Source: Shewanella sp. SR44-3
GTDB taxonomy: Bacteria; Pseudomonadota; Gammaproteobacteria; Enterobacterales; Shewanellaceae
Assembly (NCBI RefSeq): GCF_014163735.1
Contig: NZ_JACJDV010000008.1
Span: 1-64,000, forward strand
Direction of reading: 5' to 3'
DNA: 64,000 nucleotides
Shown: positions 1 to 8,833 of the stretch, piece by piece
Layout: each line of letters begins with the position of its first letter
How positions within the stretch are numbered: the stretch's first letter is position 1
Notes under the pieces: model-generated
The model's input: only the letters and a program-made list of their open reading frames with translations
Database searches by the model: none
What the model was told of the DNA's origin: nothing
Position numbers and translations under genes: made by a program

Positions 1-67
1 TGCCTGTGAGATTTTTACCCGCTTGAAGATCTTTAAGGGCTTGTTCAAAGTTAAAAGGTTGAGTCAT
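1..67 (-). CDS. IS256-like transposase, N-terminal fragment (runs off the window)
   Basis: Reading leftwards from an ATG at 67 gives MTQPFNFEQALKDLQAG and onward without a stop to the window edge. This resembles the amino terminus of IS256-family (mutator-type DDE) transposases. An AGGA-type ribosome site lies about 7 bases before the ATG. The non-coding end outside it carries a perfect 8-base inverted repeat, GTGTCATT at 68-75 and AATGACAC at 99-106, that may belong to the element's terminal inverted repeat. Only about 22 codons are visible, so the family call rests on a short match, and the exact outer end of the element cannot be set from one side. Confidence 0.5.
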   Translation of the reverse strand, partial: MTQPFNFEQALKDLQAGKNLTG

Positions 68-110
68 GTGTCATTCCTGTTTTTGTACAGTTTACTGAAA
101 TGACACAGAA
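68..110. repeat. Probable insertion-sequence end with inverted repeat
   Basis: This stretch lies between the transposase start and the acetyltransferase remnant. It contains GTGTCATT (68-75) facing AATGACAC (99-106). The second arm reads into the first codons of the neighbouring acetyltransferase remnant, which suggests that the element's end is fused to it. Confidence 0.4.
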
Positions 111-345
111 TTATGAACGCTACCCCAGCAACACCAAATGCCTAGGCTCTGTTTATATCGATCCGAGTCAATCGCAAGATTACGATTGTGAAGTATATTT
201 ATGGATCCGTGATGATAGTTTGGCTTTAGATAAAACGCTTTATGGGGCAGTCCTTGACTGGCTATCTAATGATTGGCCTTTTTCTAACATTGCATTTCCA
301 GGGCGGTGAATCTCATGATTAGAGTGGCATACAGCGTTAAAAGAG
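100..345 (+). pseudogene. GNAT-type acetyltransferase remnant, 5' end lost to the IS
   Basis: The open frame from 100 to 308 gives a C-terminal fragment with LGSVYIDPSQSQDYDCEVYL and later WLSNDWPFSNIAFPGR. This looks like the end of a small GNAT acetyltransferase family that usually reads PGREIS-W-xEW near its C terminus. Here the reading is PGR-stop-IS-stop-LEW, so two in-frame TGA codons fall at the E and W positions. The start codon lies in the end of the adjoining insertion sequence, and the N-terminal half is missing. I infer an inactivated gene cut by the insertion. The family call is from memory of the motif, not a search. Confidence 0.5.
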
Positions 346-736
346 GCACTTAAAAGCGGGCTGACATCACCCTCCCTGTAATAACCATTCATCTTAATAC
401 TTCCAATAAACCAATGGATTGGGGCATTATGGCTAAAAATCACCGTTTCTGGATGAAACCAATTCATTTAGTCAATCATCTTCCAGAAACGCATCCGATA
501 TTAGCCTTCTAGCAATGAAGCACCTAAATCTTGCTTGAGCGCATGTCGAAAGTACATTATGTTGTTTTATAATGGCTGGTTCAATTTGCCGTGAACATGA
601 TTAAAGAAGGTGGGAGTTAAACAAAACACAATAAAATAAAACTAAAATAGTTGCTTATAGCTACCTGTGTTGCGTGATGTAATCCATTATTTTTGTCCAC
701 TTATCTGAGCTTAATGTTATGTAAATGGAGTGGGAG
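346..736. other. Degenerate AT-rich gap
   Basis: No intact gene is seen. A frame open for about 49 codons, ending at the TAG at 511-513, includes MDWGIMAKNHRFWMKPIHLV but has no ribosome site and matches nothing I recognise. It could be a remnant of the disrupted neighbourhood. The 514-724 part is AT-rich and may hold the promoter of the following small gene. Confidence 0.3.
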
Positions 737-1264
737 ATGAAGAAAAAATTTAGCCGAGCAAAATTATTAAAATGGTTGAAATCGGCCGCTGGTATAACCC
801 TGTTATCGATTAGCTTTGGCAATAGTGTATCGATAGTTGTGTCTAATACAACTTCACCACGGTTTGTTGCACAGGCTATGGAAAAGCGTTTAGACGCGTT
901 TCCCAAAGGTACATATATTGTAAAATATGAACGTTCTTCTGAAGATGAAGAACAAGAAGACATTCCATATTCAAAGACCGTTTGGGCAATGGCTTTTGAT
1001 GCGAATCTTGCCAGGGGTGGAAAGATTCTTAATTTAAGCATGATGATCGCAGAGCTTGGTGATTTTGATTATGTTGTAAGTAGTAATGACAATAGAGGTG
1101 CATATCAGTTGACATCAATTTTAGTCAAGCAACCTGAAGATCCTCTAGAGCTTGAAAGTTTATTAATCACTTTAAATAAACATGCTTCTTTCGTATCTGT
1201 TGAAGATGGATCTGGAGAAATGAGTAATGTAAATTCGTTCATAAACGGCAAAAAATTCACCTAA
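737..1264 (+). CDS. Hypothetical exported or membrane-anchored protein
   Basis: I do not recognise this 175-residue protein. It begins MKKKFSRAKLLKWLKS and has a hydrophobic stretch at about residues 17-35 that could be a signal peptide or anchor. An acidic run SSEDEEQED follows near residue 70, then a mixed alpha/beta-looking domain. I chose ATG 737 over the in-frame ATG at 725 because GGAG at 727-730 sits 6 bases before 737. The gene stands between a decayed acetyltransferase and a block of dispersed repeats and is AT-rich compared with the pump operon beside it, so it may have been acquired. No function is assigned. Confidence 0.5.
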   Translation: MKKKFSRAKLLKWLKSAAGITLLSISFGNSVSIVVSNTTSPRFVAQAMEKRLDAFPKGTYIVKYERSSEDEEQEDIPYSKTVWAMAFDANLARGGKILNLSMMIAELGDFDYVVSSNDNRGAYQLTSILVKQPEDPLELESLLITLNKHASFVSVEDGSGEMSNVNSFINGKKFT

Positions 1265-1326
1265 TAAATTAAGATAGGTTTCGTGCAACAATTTAACGAG
1301 CCATCCATGCGAATACACTATAAGAG

Positions 1327-1473
1327 TTGCGAGACGACCGTCCATCCCATGGCCGCTCTTTGGCATCCATGCCATCGCGGCATTTGTGAGTCCCTTCACA
1401 TCAGACGGGATGTTCGAGCATCCAAGGATGGACTTGCTGCGTGTCGATGAGTGAATGCCATGGCGAGCCTGTA
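1327..1473. repeat. Dispersed palindromic repeat, copy 1
   Basis: Begins TTGCGAGACGACCGTCCATC and ends ATGCCATGGCGAGCCTGTA. Bases 1339-1419 (81 bases) are identical to 1635-1715 in copy 2. Internal short palindromes (GGCATCCATGCC, CCATGG) suggest it folds. Related sequences occur at 1794-1900 and 43367-43465. Confidence 0.8.
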
Positions 1474-1622
1474 TGCATGAGCTTAAGTGCCTTCATAATT
1501 CTTGTACCTGTTTTAGTTGCCCAAGAATTTTAAATAAAATTTAAACAGCCCCGCTAAATTTGAACATGCACCTTTTAAGTCAACAGGTTACTCCAATGCT
1601 ACAAGAGGTGAACCGTGGCAAT

Positions 1623-1769
1623 TTGCGAGACGAGCGTCCATCCCATGGCCGCTCTTTGGCATCCATGCCATCGCGGCATTTGTGAGTCCCTTCACATCAG
1701 ACGGGATGTTCGAGCCCTCATGGATGAGTTTACGGCGTGTCGATGAGTGAATGCCATGGTAAGCCTGTA
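1623..1769. repeat. Dispersed palindromic repeat, copy 2
   Basis: Same orientation as copy 1 and of nearly the same length. The 81-base core is identical, and the right part diverges slightly (GAGCCCTCATGGATGAGTTT in place of GAGCATCCAAGGATGGACTT). Confidence 0.8.
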
Positions 1770-1793
1770 CGATGAAATGTCAGTGGCTGGCTC

Positions 1794-1900
1794 TTCGAGC
1801 CCTCAGGGATGACTCTGGTTTAACTATGGTTTAAATCAAAAGCAAAGTACTGCGTGTCGATGACTCTTTATTGTACAAGAAGTGCCATGGCGATCCTGTA
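1794..1900. repeat. Dispersed palindromic repeat, degraded copy 3
   Basis: Keeps TTCGAGCCCTCAGGGATGA at its left and GCGTGTCGATGA followed by GTGCCATGGCGATCCTGTA at its right. The 81-base core is missing and about 25 unrelated bases interrupt the middle. Confidence 0.65.
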
Positions 1901-1983
1901 TACCTAAGTTCAAGTTACTCGTATTAATCCCCTCTCACTTTTGGCCTGTTTCAGCGGTGCGACTGGTTATTAGTTGTTGGGCT

Positions 1984-2023
1984 AAAAAGCAAAGCCAGCA
2001 TTTGTATGCTGGCTTTGCTTTAG
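1984..2023 (-). terminator. Terminator of the RND pump operon
   Basis: A perfect 16-bp stem (1986-2001 with 2006-2021) with a 4-base loop is followed on the minus strand by a run of T. It lies about 50 bases past the stop codon of the outer-membrane channel gene. A second inverted repeat (AGGGCCTAG/CTAGGCCCT, 2043-2063) lies between the stop and this hairpin. Confidence 0.75.
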
Positions 2024-2068
2024 GTTTTAAGTTCTCGACTCTAGGGCCTAGGATCTAGGCCCTCAAAC

Positions 2069-3556
2069 CTACCCCTTAGTTAAGCTCAAACTCCCCGCGA
2101 AACTGCGGTAGACATTGACCAACTGGCTGAAGCTTTGTTGCTGCATCTGGGCGAGTTTGTCTTGGCTGCTTAGCTGCTCACGTTCGGCATCGAGTAGGGC
2201 GAGGAACTCGCCAGTTCCGGCCTGATAACGGGCTTTTTCGATATTGAGCGCCGTCAGTGTGGCTTGCCATTGCAGCTCGGTTTTAGCGAGCTGCTGCTGA
2301 CTTAGGCTGTAACCGGTTAAGGATAAGCGCATATCGGCTAAGGCATTAAATACCGTTTGCTCAAATTCGGCCAGGGCAATTTGCTGCTCTATCTCGCTCA
2401 CTTTAATGCGTGACTTGATTGAGGACAGATCGGCCAACTGCCAGCTAATGCTGGGGGCTACTGACCATGCTTGATTGTCACTGCTTAAGCTCACGCCTGC
2501 TGGGGCAATAAAACCTAAGAACCCGCTGACCGATACATTAGGGTATAAGTCGGCACTGGCAACGCCGATTTTGGCGCTGGTGCTGGCGATGGCGCGCTCG
2601 GCGGCGGCCACGTCAGCTCTGTGCTGTAGATAATTTACCGGCTCTGCGGCAGTGTCCATCATGGCTAGAGGCTGCTTTAGGGTCGGGATTTGGCTCACGG
2701 CCGAGCCCTTGGTCGCTATGCTTTGCGCAGCGTTGGAACTGACGTTAGCATTCGAACTAACGCTAGCCGCATACTCCTCAGTTTGGCCAAGTAGAGCTGA
2801 AAGTGTCGCCTTAGCGCGGGCTTTATCTTGCTCAAGTTGCAGCAGATTGGCTTCTAGTTCAAAGCGCTGGGCATCGATGCGTGAAAGCTCTAACTCTGAG
2901 GCAAACCCTGCTTCAAAGCGCGAATGAATAATGCTGCGACTTTGGGCTATGCTGGCAAGGTTGTCCTTGGCCACTTGGTGTCTTAATTCTGCGCCGCGAA
3001 GCTCGCCATAACTGCTGGCGACTTGGCTGATTAGCTGAACTTGGGCTTCACGCCACAAGAGTGTTGCCTGCTCAGAGTTGGCCTTGGCCGCCTCTGATGC
3101 ACGGCGCAATTTGCCAAATAAATCCACATCCCAGCTTAAGTTAGCGCCCACTTGGTTGGTGCGTATTATGCTGTCGTTAGCTTGGCTACTGGCGCTTGGG
3201 TTCTTGGCCGCTTGATAGCTGGAATCTAGGCTGCCCTTTGGCAGCATATCGTTGTCAGTATCGCCAAAGATTGCCTGAGCGCGCTCAACATTAAGACTTG
3301 CCTGCAGCAAGGTGCGGTTTTGCGCTAATGCTAAGTTGACGATGCGGTTAAGTTCAACATCATCAAAGGCTTGCCACCAATCTAGGCTGTGTTCAGCTTG
3401 GCTGTATTGGCTATCAATGACTTGCTCATTCACCTTAGTGGGCGCTTGATAGTCTGGGCCAACACTGGCACAAGCGGTCAAGGAGGCCACTAAGATGGCC
3501 ACAGCAGTGCGTTTAAACAGTTTCTTAGCTGATGTTGCTGGGTATAGATTAGCCAT
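2069..3556 (-). CDS. RND efflux outer-membrane channel lipoprotein (NodT/OprM family)
   Basis: This 495-residue outer-membrane factor forms the exit duct of a tripartite RND pump. A lipoprotein signal ends at LTACAS, with Cys29 the probable lipid site. The body shows the two alpha-helical repeats of the TolC/OprM family (ALAQNRTLLQASLNVERAQA early, and AARYQAGTGEFL-like helices near the C terminus). I chose ATG 3556 because AGGAG stands 9 bases before it, inside the end of the pump gene. The start overlaps the pump stop by a few bases, which suggests translational coupling. It is the last gene of the operon. Confidence 0.9.
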   Translation of the reverse strand: MANLYPATSAKKLFKRTAVAILVASLTACASVGPDYQAPTKVNEQVIDSQYSQAEHSLDWWQAFDDVELNRIVNLALAQNRTLLQASLNVERAQAIFGDTDNDMLPKGSLDSSYQAAKNPSASSQANDSIIRTNQVGANLSWDVDLFGKLRRASEAAKANSEQATLLWREAQVQLISQVASSYGELRGAELRHQVAKDNLASIAQSRSIIHSRFEAGFASELELSRIDAQRFELEANLLQLEQDKARAKATLSALLGQTEEYAASVSSNANVSSNAAQSIATKGSAVSQIPTLKQPLAMMDTAAEPVNYLQHRADVAAAERAIASTSAKIGVASADLYPNVSVSGFLGFIAPAGVSLSSDNQAWSVAPSISWQLADLSSIKSRIKVSEIEQQIALAEFEQTVFNALADMRLSLTGYSLSQQQLAKTELQWQATLTALNIEKARYQAGTGEFLALLDAEREQLSSQDKLAQMQQQSFSQLVNVYRSFAGSLSLTKG

Positions 3557-6500
3557 TAGCTTGCACTCCTTCATTTATGCCTGGTTCGGTTATTGCTTTC
3601 TGGCGCTTTGCCATAAAGTGGTAGAACAATGGCGTTAATAGTAGGCCGAATAGGGTCACGCCTATCATGCCTGCAAATACCGCAACGCCCATGGCTTGAC
3701 GCATTTCAGCGCCAGCACCGGTTGAGAACACCATAGGCACCACACCCATGATAAAGGCGATGGAGGTCATTAATATCGGGCGTAAACGCAGACGGGTTGC
3801 CTCTAAAATTGCGTCCATCACATTCATGCCTTCATCTTGCAGTTCTTTTGCAAATTCAACGATTAAGATGGCATTTTTGGTCGCCAGCCCCACCAAGACA
3901 ATTAAGCCAATCTGAGTGAAGATGTTGTTGTCTCCGCCGTAGAGCAGCACGCCGCTTAAGGCTGACAATAAGGTCATAGGGATAATCAATATGATGGCCA
4001 TAGGTAAGCTTAGGCTTTCATATTGGGCGGCTAACACCATAAACACTAACAAGATCACTAGCGGGAAGACTAACAAGCCGGCGTTGCCTGCCAGAATTTG
4101 CTGGTAGGTGATTTCAGTCCACTCATAGGTCATGCCATTTGGCAGGGTTTCCGCCAAGATTTTCTCTATGGCCGCTTGGGCTTCACCCGAGCTATAACCA
4201 GGGGCTGGGCCGCCGTTTAACTCTGCCGTGGTGTAGGCGTTGTAATGCATGACTCTGTCTGGGCCTGCCACTTGGGTGACGTTAATAAACGAGCCCAGCG
4301 GCACCATGTCGCCTTGCTGGTTACGCACTTTTATCTGGCTAATTTGCTCTGGCGTTTGACGGAACTGCTCATCGGCCTGCATTTTTACTTGATAAGTACG
4401 ACCAAACTGGTTGAAGTCGTTAACGTAAGTTGAGCCCATGTAGGTTTGCAGGGTTTGGAATACTTCATCCAGTGACACGCCTTGCTGCTTGGCCTTGGTG
4501 CGATCGATATTGAGATCAAGCTGCGGCACATTCACCTGATAGCTTGAAAATACCCCGGTAAGCGCTGGGGTGCCCCACGCTTTTTGCATTACCTGCATAG
4601 TGACCTTGTACAGCTCGTCGTAGCCTAAGTTGCCCTTGTCTTGAATTTGCAATCTAAAGCCACCAATGGTGCCTAAGCCTTGCACTGGCGGCGGCGGGAA
4701 GATAGCGATAAAGGCGCCTTCAATGGCGGCAAACTTTTGGTTTAGCTGCATGGCAATCGCCTGCGCCGATAAGCTTGGGTCTGTGCGCTCACTAAAGTCA
4801 TCCAGTGGGGTAAAGACGATGCCGCTGTTTGGGCTATTGGTGAAACCATTGATGCTAAGACCTGGGAAGGCCACCGAGTGAGCGACACCGGGTTGCGCTA
4901 GCGCAATTTCTGACATCTGCTTGATTACCGCTTCGGTGCGATCCAAGGATGCTGCATCAGGGAGCTGTGCAAACGCCACTAGGTATTGCTTGTCTTGCCC
5001 TGGCACGTAGCCCGTTGGGGTGTTAACAAACATAGCACCAGTCAGTGCCACTAAGGCTAGGTAGATGATGCCGACGATGGCGCCAAAGCGGATGACTTTT
5101 TTAACGATAAAGCCGTAACCACGGGATGCCTTATCGAACATGCGGTTAAAGGGCTTGAATAACCAAGTGCCGAATAGCTTGTCCATGGCGCGGGTTAAGC
5201 CATCTTTTGGCGCATCATGGCCTTTTAGTAATAATGCAGCAAGCGCTGGGCTTAATGTCAGCGAGTTTAACGCCGAAATAAAGGTCGAAATGGTGATGGT
5301 TAGCGCAAACTGTTTATAGAATTGCCCGGTTAATCCTGCCATAAAGGCGGTGGGGATAAATACCGCTGCTAGTACAAGCGTGGTGGCAATAATAGGGCCA
5401 GTCACTTCTTTCATGGCTTTTTGAGTAGCCGCTACTGGGGAGAGACCATCGCCGATATTACGCTCAACGTTTTCAACCACGACGATGGCGTCATCGACCA
5501 CAATACCAATTGCCAGCACTAGGCCAAAGAGTGATAGCGCATTTAACGAGAAACCCAGTAAATGCATGAAGGCAAAGGTACCCACCAAGGACACAGGCAC
5601 GGCCACTAAGGGGATTATAGAAGCGCGCCAAGTTTGCAAAAACAGCACCACCACTAATACCACCAATAATATGGCTTCAAACAAGGTTTTGACTACCGCT
5701 TCGATAGAGCCGCGCACAAACACGGTTGGGTCATACACTATGTCATAGCTTAAGCCGTCGGGGAAAGAGGCTGACAGCTCGCTCATTTTTGCGCGCACAT
5801 CATCAGAAATCTGAATCGCATTCGAGCCTGAGGCTTGGAACACAGGAATGGCGATAGCGTCTTGATTATCAAGTAAGGATCGCAGCGCATACGTGCTGGC
5901 GCCGAGCTCGACTCTGGCCACATCCCTTAGGCGGCTAAGCTCACCTTGTGGGCCTACATTGATAATGATGTCTTCAAATTCTTCAACCGTGCTTAAGCGG
6001 CCTTTGACGTTGATAAGCAACTGAAAGTCCGCGCCGCCGCTCGGCTGAGCGCCAAGGCTACCTGCCGCGGCTTGCTGGTTTTGCTCACGCACCGCCGCAA
6101 GCACTTGGGCGGGTGACAAGTTTAAACCGGCCATTTTGTTGGGATCTAACCAAATACGCAGGCTGTATTCGCCGGCGCCAAATAAGCGCACTGCGCCCAC
6201 GCCTTCGATACGGGCCAGCTCATCTTTAACGTTTAGCGCCGCATAATTTGACAAATACAGCATGTCATAGCGTTGATCTGGCGAGGTTAAATGCACCACC
6301 ATGGTTAAATCTGGCGATGATTTTTCTGTCACTATGCCTAGGCGCTGCACTTCTTGAGGCAGGCGCGGCGTTGCTCTATCAACGCGGGCTTGCACCTGAG
6401 TCTGAGCGCGGTCCACATCTGTGCCAATGGCGAAGGTAATGGTTAGCGTCATCAGGCCATCGGAGGTGGCTTGGGATGACATATACAGCATGTCTTCAAC

Positions 6501-6716
6501 GCCGTTGATTTCCTGCTCAAGGGGAGATGCCACAGTCTCGGCAATCACTTTTGGGTTGGCGCCTGGGTAACTTGCGGTAACCACCACAGTTGGCGGCACC
6601 ACTTCTGGGTATTCGGTAATAGGTAACTTCCACACAGCGATAGCGCCTGCGATGAAGAACATCAAGGAGATCACTGCGGCGAAGATAGGCCGTTTAATAA
6701 AAAATTGTGAGAACAT
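3549..6716 (-). CDS. RND multidrug efflux inner-membrane transporter (AcrB/MexF type)
   Basis: This 1,055-residue proton/drug antiporter is full length for the HAE1 family. It starts MFSQFFIKRPIFAAVISL, a typical first membrane helix. It contains the proton-relay aspartate pair in TM4 (AIGIVVDDAIVVVENVERN), the TM10 lysine (GLATKNAILIVEF) and the two large periplasmic loops. The gene lies 12 bases after the adaptor gene and overlaps the channel gene, so all three are one operon. It would pump amphipathic compounds from the periplasm or inner leaflet through the OprM-like channel. The similarity reads closer to MexF/BpeF-type than to AcrB, but the substrate cannot be told from sequence. Confidence 0.93.
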   Translation of the reverse strand: MFSQFFIKRPIFAAVISLMFFIAGAIAVWKLPITEYPEVVPPTVVVTASYPGANPKVIAETVASPLEQEINGVEDMLYMSSQATSDGLMTLTITFAIGTDVDRAQTQVQARVDRATPRLPQEVQRLGIVTEKSSPDLTMVVHLTSPDQRYDMLYLSNYAALNVKDELARIEGVGAVRLFGAGEYSLRIWLDPNKMAGLNLSPAQVLAAVREQNQQAAAGSLGAQPSGGADFQLLINVKGRLSTVEEFEDIIINVGPQGELSRLRDVARVELGASTYALRSLLDNQDAIAIPVFQASGSNAIQISDDVRAKMSELSASFPDGLSYDIVYDPTVFVRGSIEAVVKTLFEAILLVVLVVVLFLQTWRASIIPLVAVPVSLVGTFAFMHLLGFSLNALSLFGLVLAIGIVVDDAIVVVENVERNIGDGLSPVAATQKAMKEVTGPIIATTLVLAAVFIPTAFMAGLTGQFYKQFALTITISTFISALNSLTLSPALAALLLKGHDAPKDGLTRAMDKLFGTWLFKPFNRMFDKASRGYGFIVKKVIRFGAIVGIIYLALVALTGAMFVNTPTGYVPGQDKQYLVAFAQLPDAASLDRTEAVIKQMSEIALAQPGVAHSVAFPGLSINGFTNSPNSGIVFTPLDDFSERTDPSLSAQAIAMQLNQKFAAIEGAFIAIFPPPPVQGLGTIGGFRLQIQDKGNLGYDELYKVTMQVMQKAWGTPALTGVFSSYQVNVPQLDLNIDRTKAKQQGVSLDEVFQTLQTYMGSTYVNDFNQFGRTYQVKMQADEQFRQTPEQISQIKVRNQQGDMVPLGSFINVTQVAGPDRVMHYNAYTTAELNGGPAPGYSSGEAQAAIEKILAETLPNGMTYEWTEITYQQILAGNAGLLVFPLVILLVFMVLAAQYESLSLPMAIILIIPMTLLSALSGVLLYGGDNNIFTQIGLIVLVGLATKNAILIVEFAKELQDEGMNVMDAILEATRLRLRPILMTSIAFIMGVVPMVFSTGAGAEMRQAMGVAVFAGMIGVTLFGLLLTPLFYHFMAKRQKAITEPGINEGVQANG

Positions 6717-6728
6717 AAGTCTATTTCC

Positions 6729-7982
6729 TTAGCCGCGGGTGCTGCTGGTGGCAGTTTGCGCTGTTAATGCTTGTTGTGCTTTGTCTAAACGGGCTTGTTT
6801 CTGGCGCAGCTGCTCAAGCTCAGCCTCTGGTGCCATGGGAAGCATGTTCGGCTCCACCTGCATGCCAGGTCTGACTTTTTGCATGCCATTGATAACAATC
6901 CTGTCTTTGGCCGTTAATCCTTGGGTGACGATGCGAAGTCCATGGACTTTTTCACCTAAGGTCACCGGGCGGTATTCCAGCTGATTGGTGTCGTTGACCA
7001 ATAGCACGTATTTGCTGCTTAAATCCGTGCCTATGGCTTTGTCATCGATTAATACTCCGTCGTAGCTTGCGCTGCCCGCGAGGCGAATTTTGGCAAACAG
7101 CCCAGGCAATAAATCACCCTCGGCATTATCAAAGCTTGCGCGAAGGCGCAGCGTGCCGGTTTGTTGATTGAGCGAGTTATCGACAAAATCCACAGCGCCT
7201 AAACGGTTAAATTCAGTTTCGTTAGCAAGGGCTAAATACACGCTTTGTTCGCTGCTGCGATTATCGGCGCGCTTGCCTTGCTCGCTAAGCTGGGCGTACT
7301 TAAGGTAGGTTTGCTCGTCGATATCAAAATAAGCGTACATTTTTGCGGTGGAAACGATTTGAGTAAGCTGGCTTTGGCCGGCATTAACATAGTTACCACG
7401 GGTGATAAGGGCGTTAGACACTCGGCCTGTAATGGGCGCCGTTACTGTGGTGAATGACAAATCCAGTTCGGCTTTCATTAAAGCCGCTTCAATGGCGGCA
7501 ACTTCAGCAAGGCTTTGCTGCTTGCGGGCAAAACGGCTATCTAGCATTTCGGCTGAAATGGCTTTTTGATCGCTAAGCGTCTTAGCCCGTTGATAGTCAT
7601 TAATGGCTAAAGTGTTGGCAGTTTTAGCGCTTTCAAGATTGGCTTTTAATCGAGCCACTTCGGCTTTAAAGGCGCGGGAATCAATTTGAAATAATGGCTC
7701 ACCTTGTTTGACCAAAGCGCCTTCTGCAAAATTTACTGACTCAATATAACCCGACACCCTTGGCATCAAGGTTACAGTTTCAGGGGCTTGCAGGCGGCCG
7801 GTGAACTCGTCCCATTCTGTGATGCGCTCAACTAACACATTGGCGACAGAAATTTGTGGTGCCATAGGTTGTTGTGGGGTTGCAGCTTCTGGACTGCCAC
7901 AGGCCGACAAGGCCAACGCAGATAACACCACAGCTGTCAGGTTACCTAAGATGAATTTTTTACGTGTATTTGTCGTCGCCAT
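6729..7982 (-). CDS. RND efflux periplasmic adaptor lipoprotein (HlyD/MexE-like)
   Basis: This 417-residue membrane-fusion protein links the RND pump to its outer-membrane channel. The lipobox LSACGS puts lipid-modified Cys at 28. Domains in order are lipoyl half, alpha hairpin (about 100-165), second lipoyl half (SFTTVTAPITGRVSNALITRG), beta-barrel and membrane-proximal domain. ATG 7982 is preferred over a start 15 codons upstream because AAGGAA lies just before it. It is the first gene of the operon, with a TetR gene divergent across a 224-base region carrying twin operators. Confidence 0.92.
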   Translation of the reverse strand: MATTNTRKKFILGNLTAVVLSALALSACGSPEAATPQQPMAPQISVANVLVERITEWDEFTGRLQAPETVTLMPRVSGYIESVNFAEGALVKQGEPLFQIDSRAFKAEVARLKANLESAKTANTLAINDYQRAKTLSDQKAISAEMLDSRFARKQQSLAEVAAIEAALMKAELDLSFTTVTAPITGRVSNALITRGNYVNAGQSQLTQIVSTAKMYAYFDIDEQTYLKYAQLSEQGKRADNRSSEQSVYLALANETEFNRLGAVDFVDNSLNQQTGTLRLRASFDNAEGDLLPGLFAKIRLAGSASYDGVLIDDKAIGTDLSSKYVLLVNDTNQLEYRPVTLGEKVHGLRIVTQGLTAKDRIVINGMQKVRPGMQVEPNMLPMAPEAELEQLRQKQARLDKAQQALTAQTATSSTRG

Positions 7983-8036
7983 GACAATTTCCTTAATAGT
8001 GTTTGCAATCGTTGCTAAAAAGAGCAAGAATATTTG

Positions 8037-8048
8037 TACCGGTCGGTA
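8037..8048. promoter_or_regulatory. TetR-type operator half of a pair, site 1
   Basis: TACCGGTCGGTA is a near-perfect palindrome set in TTTGTACC context. It sits just downstream of the predicted -10 of the pump promoter, where a repressor would block transcription. It is paired with site 2 at 8086-8097. Confidence 0.6.
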
Positions 8049-8051
8049 TGA

Positions 8052-8075
8052 TTATCCATTTTAGATAATGAGTCA
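8052..8075 (-). promoter_or_regulatory. Possible promoter of the RND pump operon
   Basis: On the minus strand TTGACT (8070-8075) is followed after 16 bases by TAATCA. The pair lies between the two operator sites, with site 1 at the expected transcription start. Confidence 0.4.
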
Positions 8076-8085
8076 ATCTTTTTTG

Positions 8086-8097
8086 TACCGATTGGTA
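8086..8097. promoter_or_regulatory. TetR-type operator, site 2
   Basis: TACCGATTGGTA repeats site 1 with the same TTTTGTACCG lead-in, 49 bases away centre to centre. Its position next to the regulator gene suggests autoregulation. Confidence 0.6.
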
Positions 8098-8206
8098 ATT
8101 TAGTCTTGGGGCTTATTGTGAAAGCATGAACACTAAACTGTGATTGCCTAGACAAGGGCTTTGGGGCTGTTTATTATGTGGAGAATTGTTAAGCGAGGAG
8201 TGTTAT

Positions 8207-8821
8207 ATGTCTGCTACATCCTGTTCAGCCTTAGGCCGTCCGCGAGCGTTTGATCCCGAAGAAGCCTTAGAAAAGGCGTTAGAGGTATTTTGGCAAAAGG
8301 GTTATGAAGGCACCTCGTTAACGGACTTAACCAAGGCGATGGGAATTAACAAACCGAGTTTGTACTCGACCTTTGGTAACAAGGAAGAGTTATTTCTTAA
8401 GGCGATAGATCTTTATTCCAATCGTCCCTGCGGTTTTTTTACTCCAGCCTTAGCGCAAGCGACAGCCTCTGAGGTGATCGCGAGTTTACTTAAGGGCGCG
8501 GCGCTTAGCCTAGCCGATAAGAGCCACCCTCAAGGCTGCGTGATAGTCCAAGGGGCATTGGCCTGTAGCGAGCAAAATTCCAGTATTAAAGCGGCGCTAA
8601 TTGAACGTCGTCTCGAAGGTGAGCATGCCCTGCAAGAACGCTTTGAGCGCGCATTAGCTGAAGGTGAGTTTATTAATGGCTCTCCTGAAATATTGGCTCG
8701 TTATCTGATGACGTTAATTAATGGCATGACGATTCAATCTACCAATGGTGCTAGCTCTGAGCAGTTAATGGAAATTGCAGAGTTTGCTCTAGAGATACTA
8801 TTCACCAGTACTGGCAAGTAG
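8207..8821 (+). CDS. TetR-family repressor, probable regulator of the RND pump
   Basis: This 204-residue regulator has a DNA-binding head in which FWQKGYEGTSLTDLTKAMGI and NKPSLYSTFGNKEELF are the classical TetR helix-turn-helix residues. The ligand-binding tail includes a HPQGCVIVQGALACSE stretch found in the YcdC/AcrR-like group. ATG 8207 has GAGGAG 6-11 bases upstream; the in-frame start at 8144 lacks a ribosome site. The gene is divergent from the adaptor gene, with two TACCGRTYGGTA operators between them. By analogy it represses the pump until an inducer binds. Confidence 0.85.
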   Translation: MSATSCSALGRPRAFDPEEALEKALEVFWQKGYEGTSLTDLTKAMGINKPSLYSTFGNKEELFLKAIDLYSNRPCGFFTPALAQATASEVIASLLKGAALSLADKSHPQGCVIVQGALACSEQNSSIKAALIERRLEGEHALQERFERALAEGEFINGSPEILARYLMTLINGMTIQSTNGASSEQLMEIAEFALEILFTSTGK

Positions 8822-8833
8822 CGTGTTATTTTT

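Larger units (their letters stand above)
1265..2068. other. Gene-free region filled with dispersed repeats and a terminator
   Basis: This 800-base gap holds two full copies and one degraded copy of a dispersed palindromic repeat (listed separately), a strong 16-bp hairpin and a second hairpin close to the end of the RND operon. I see no protein-coding signal in it. Confidence 0.6.

Noticed and set aside
6478..6494. GACATATACAGCATGTC, similar to the 13-base palindrome
   Set aside because: It lies inside the RND transporter coding region, its spacer is four bases longer, and no promoter is near.
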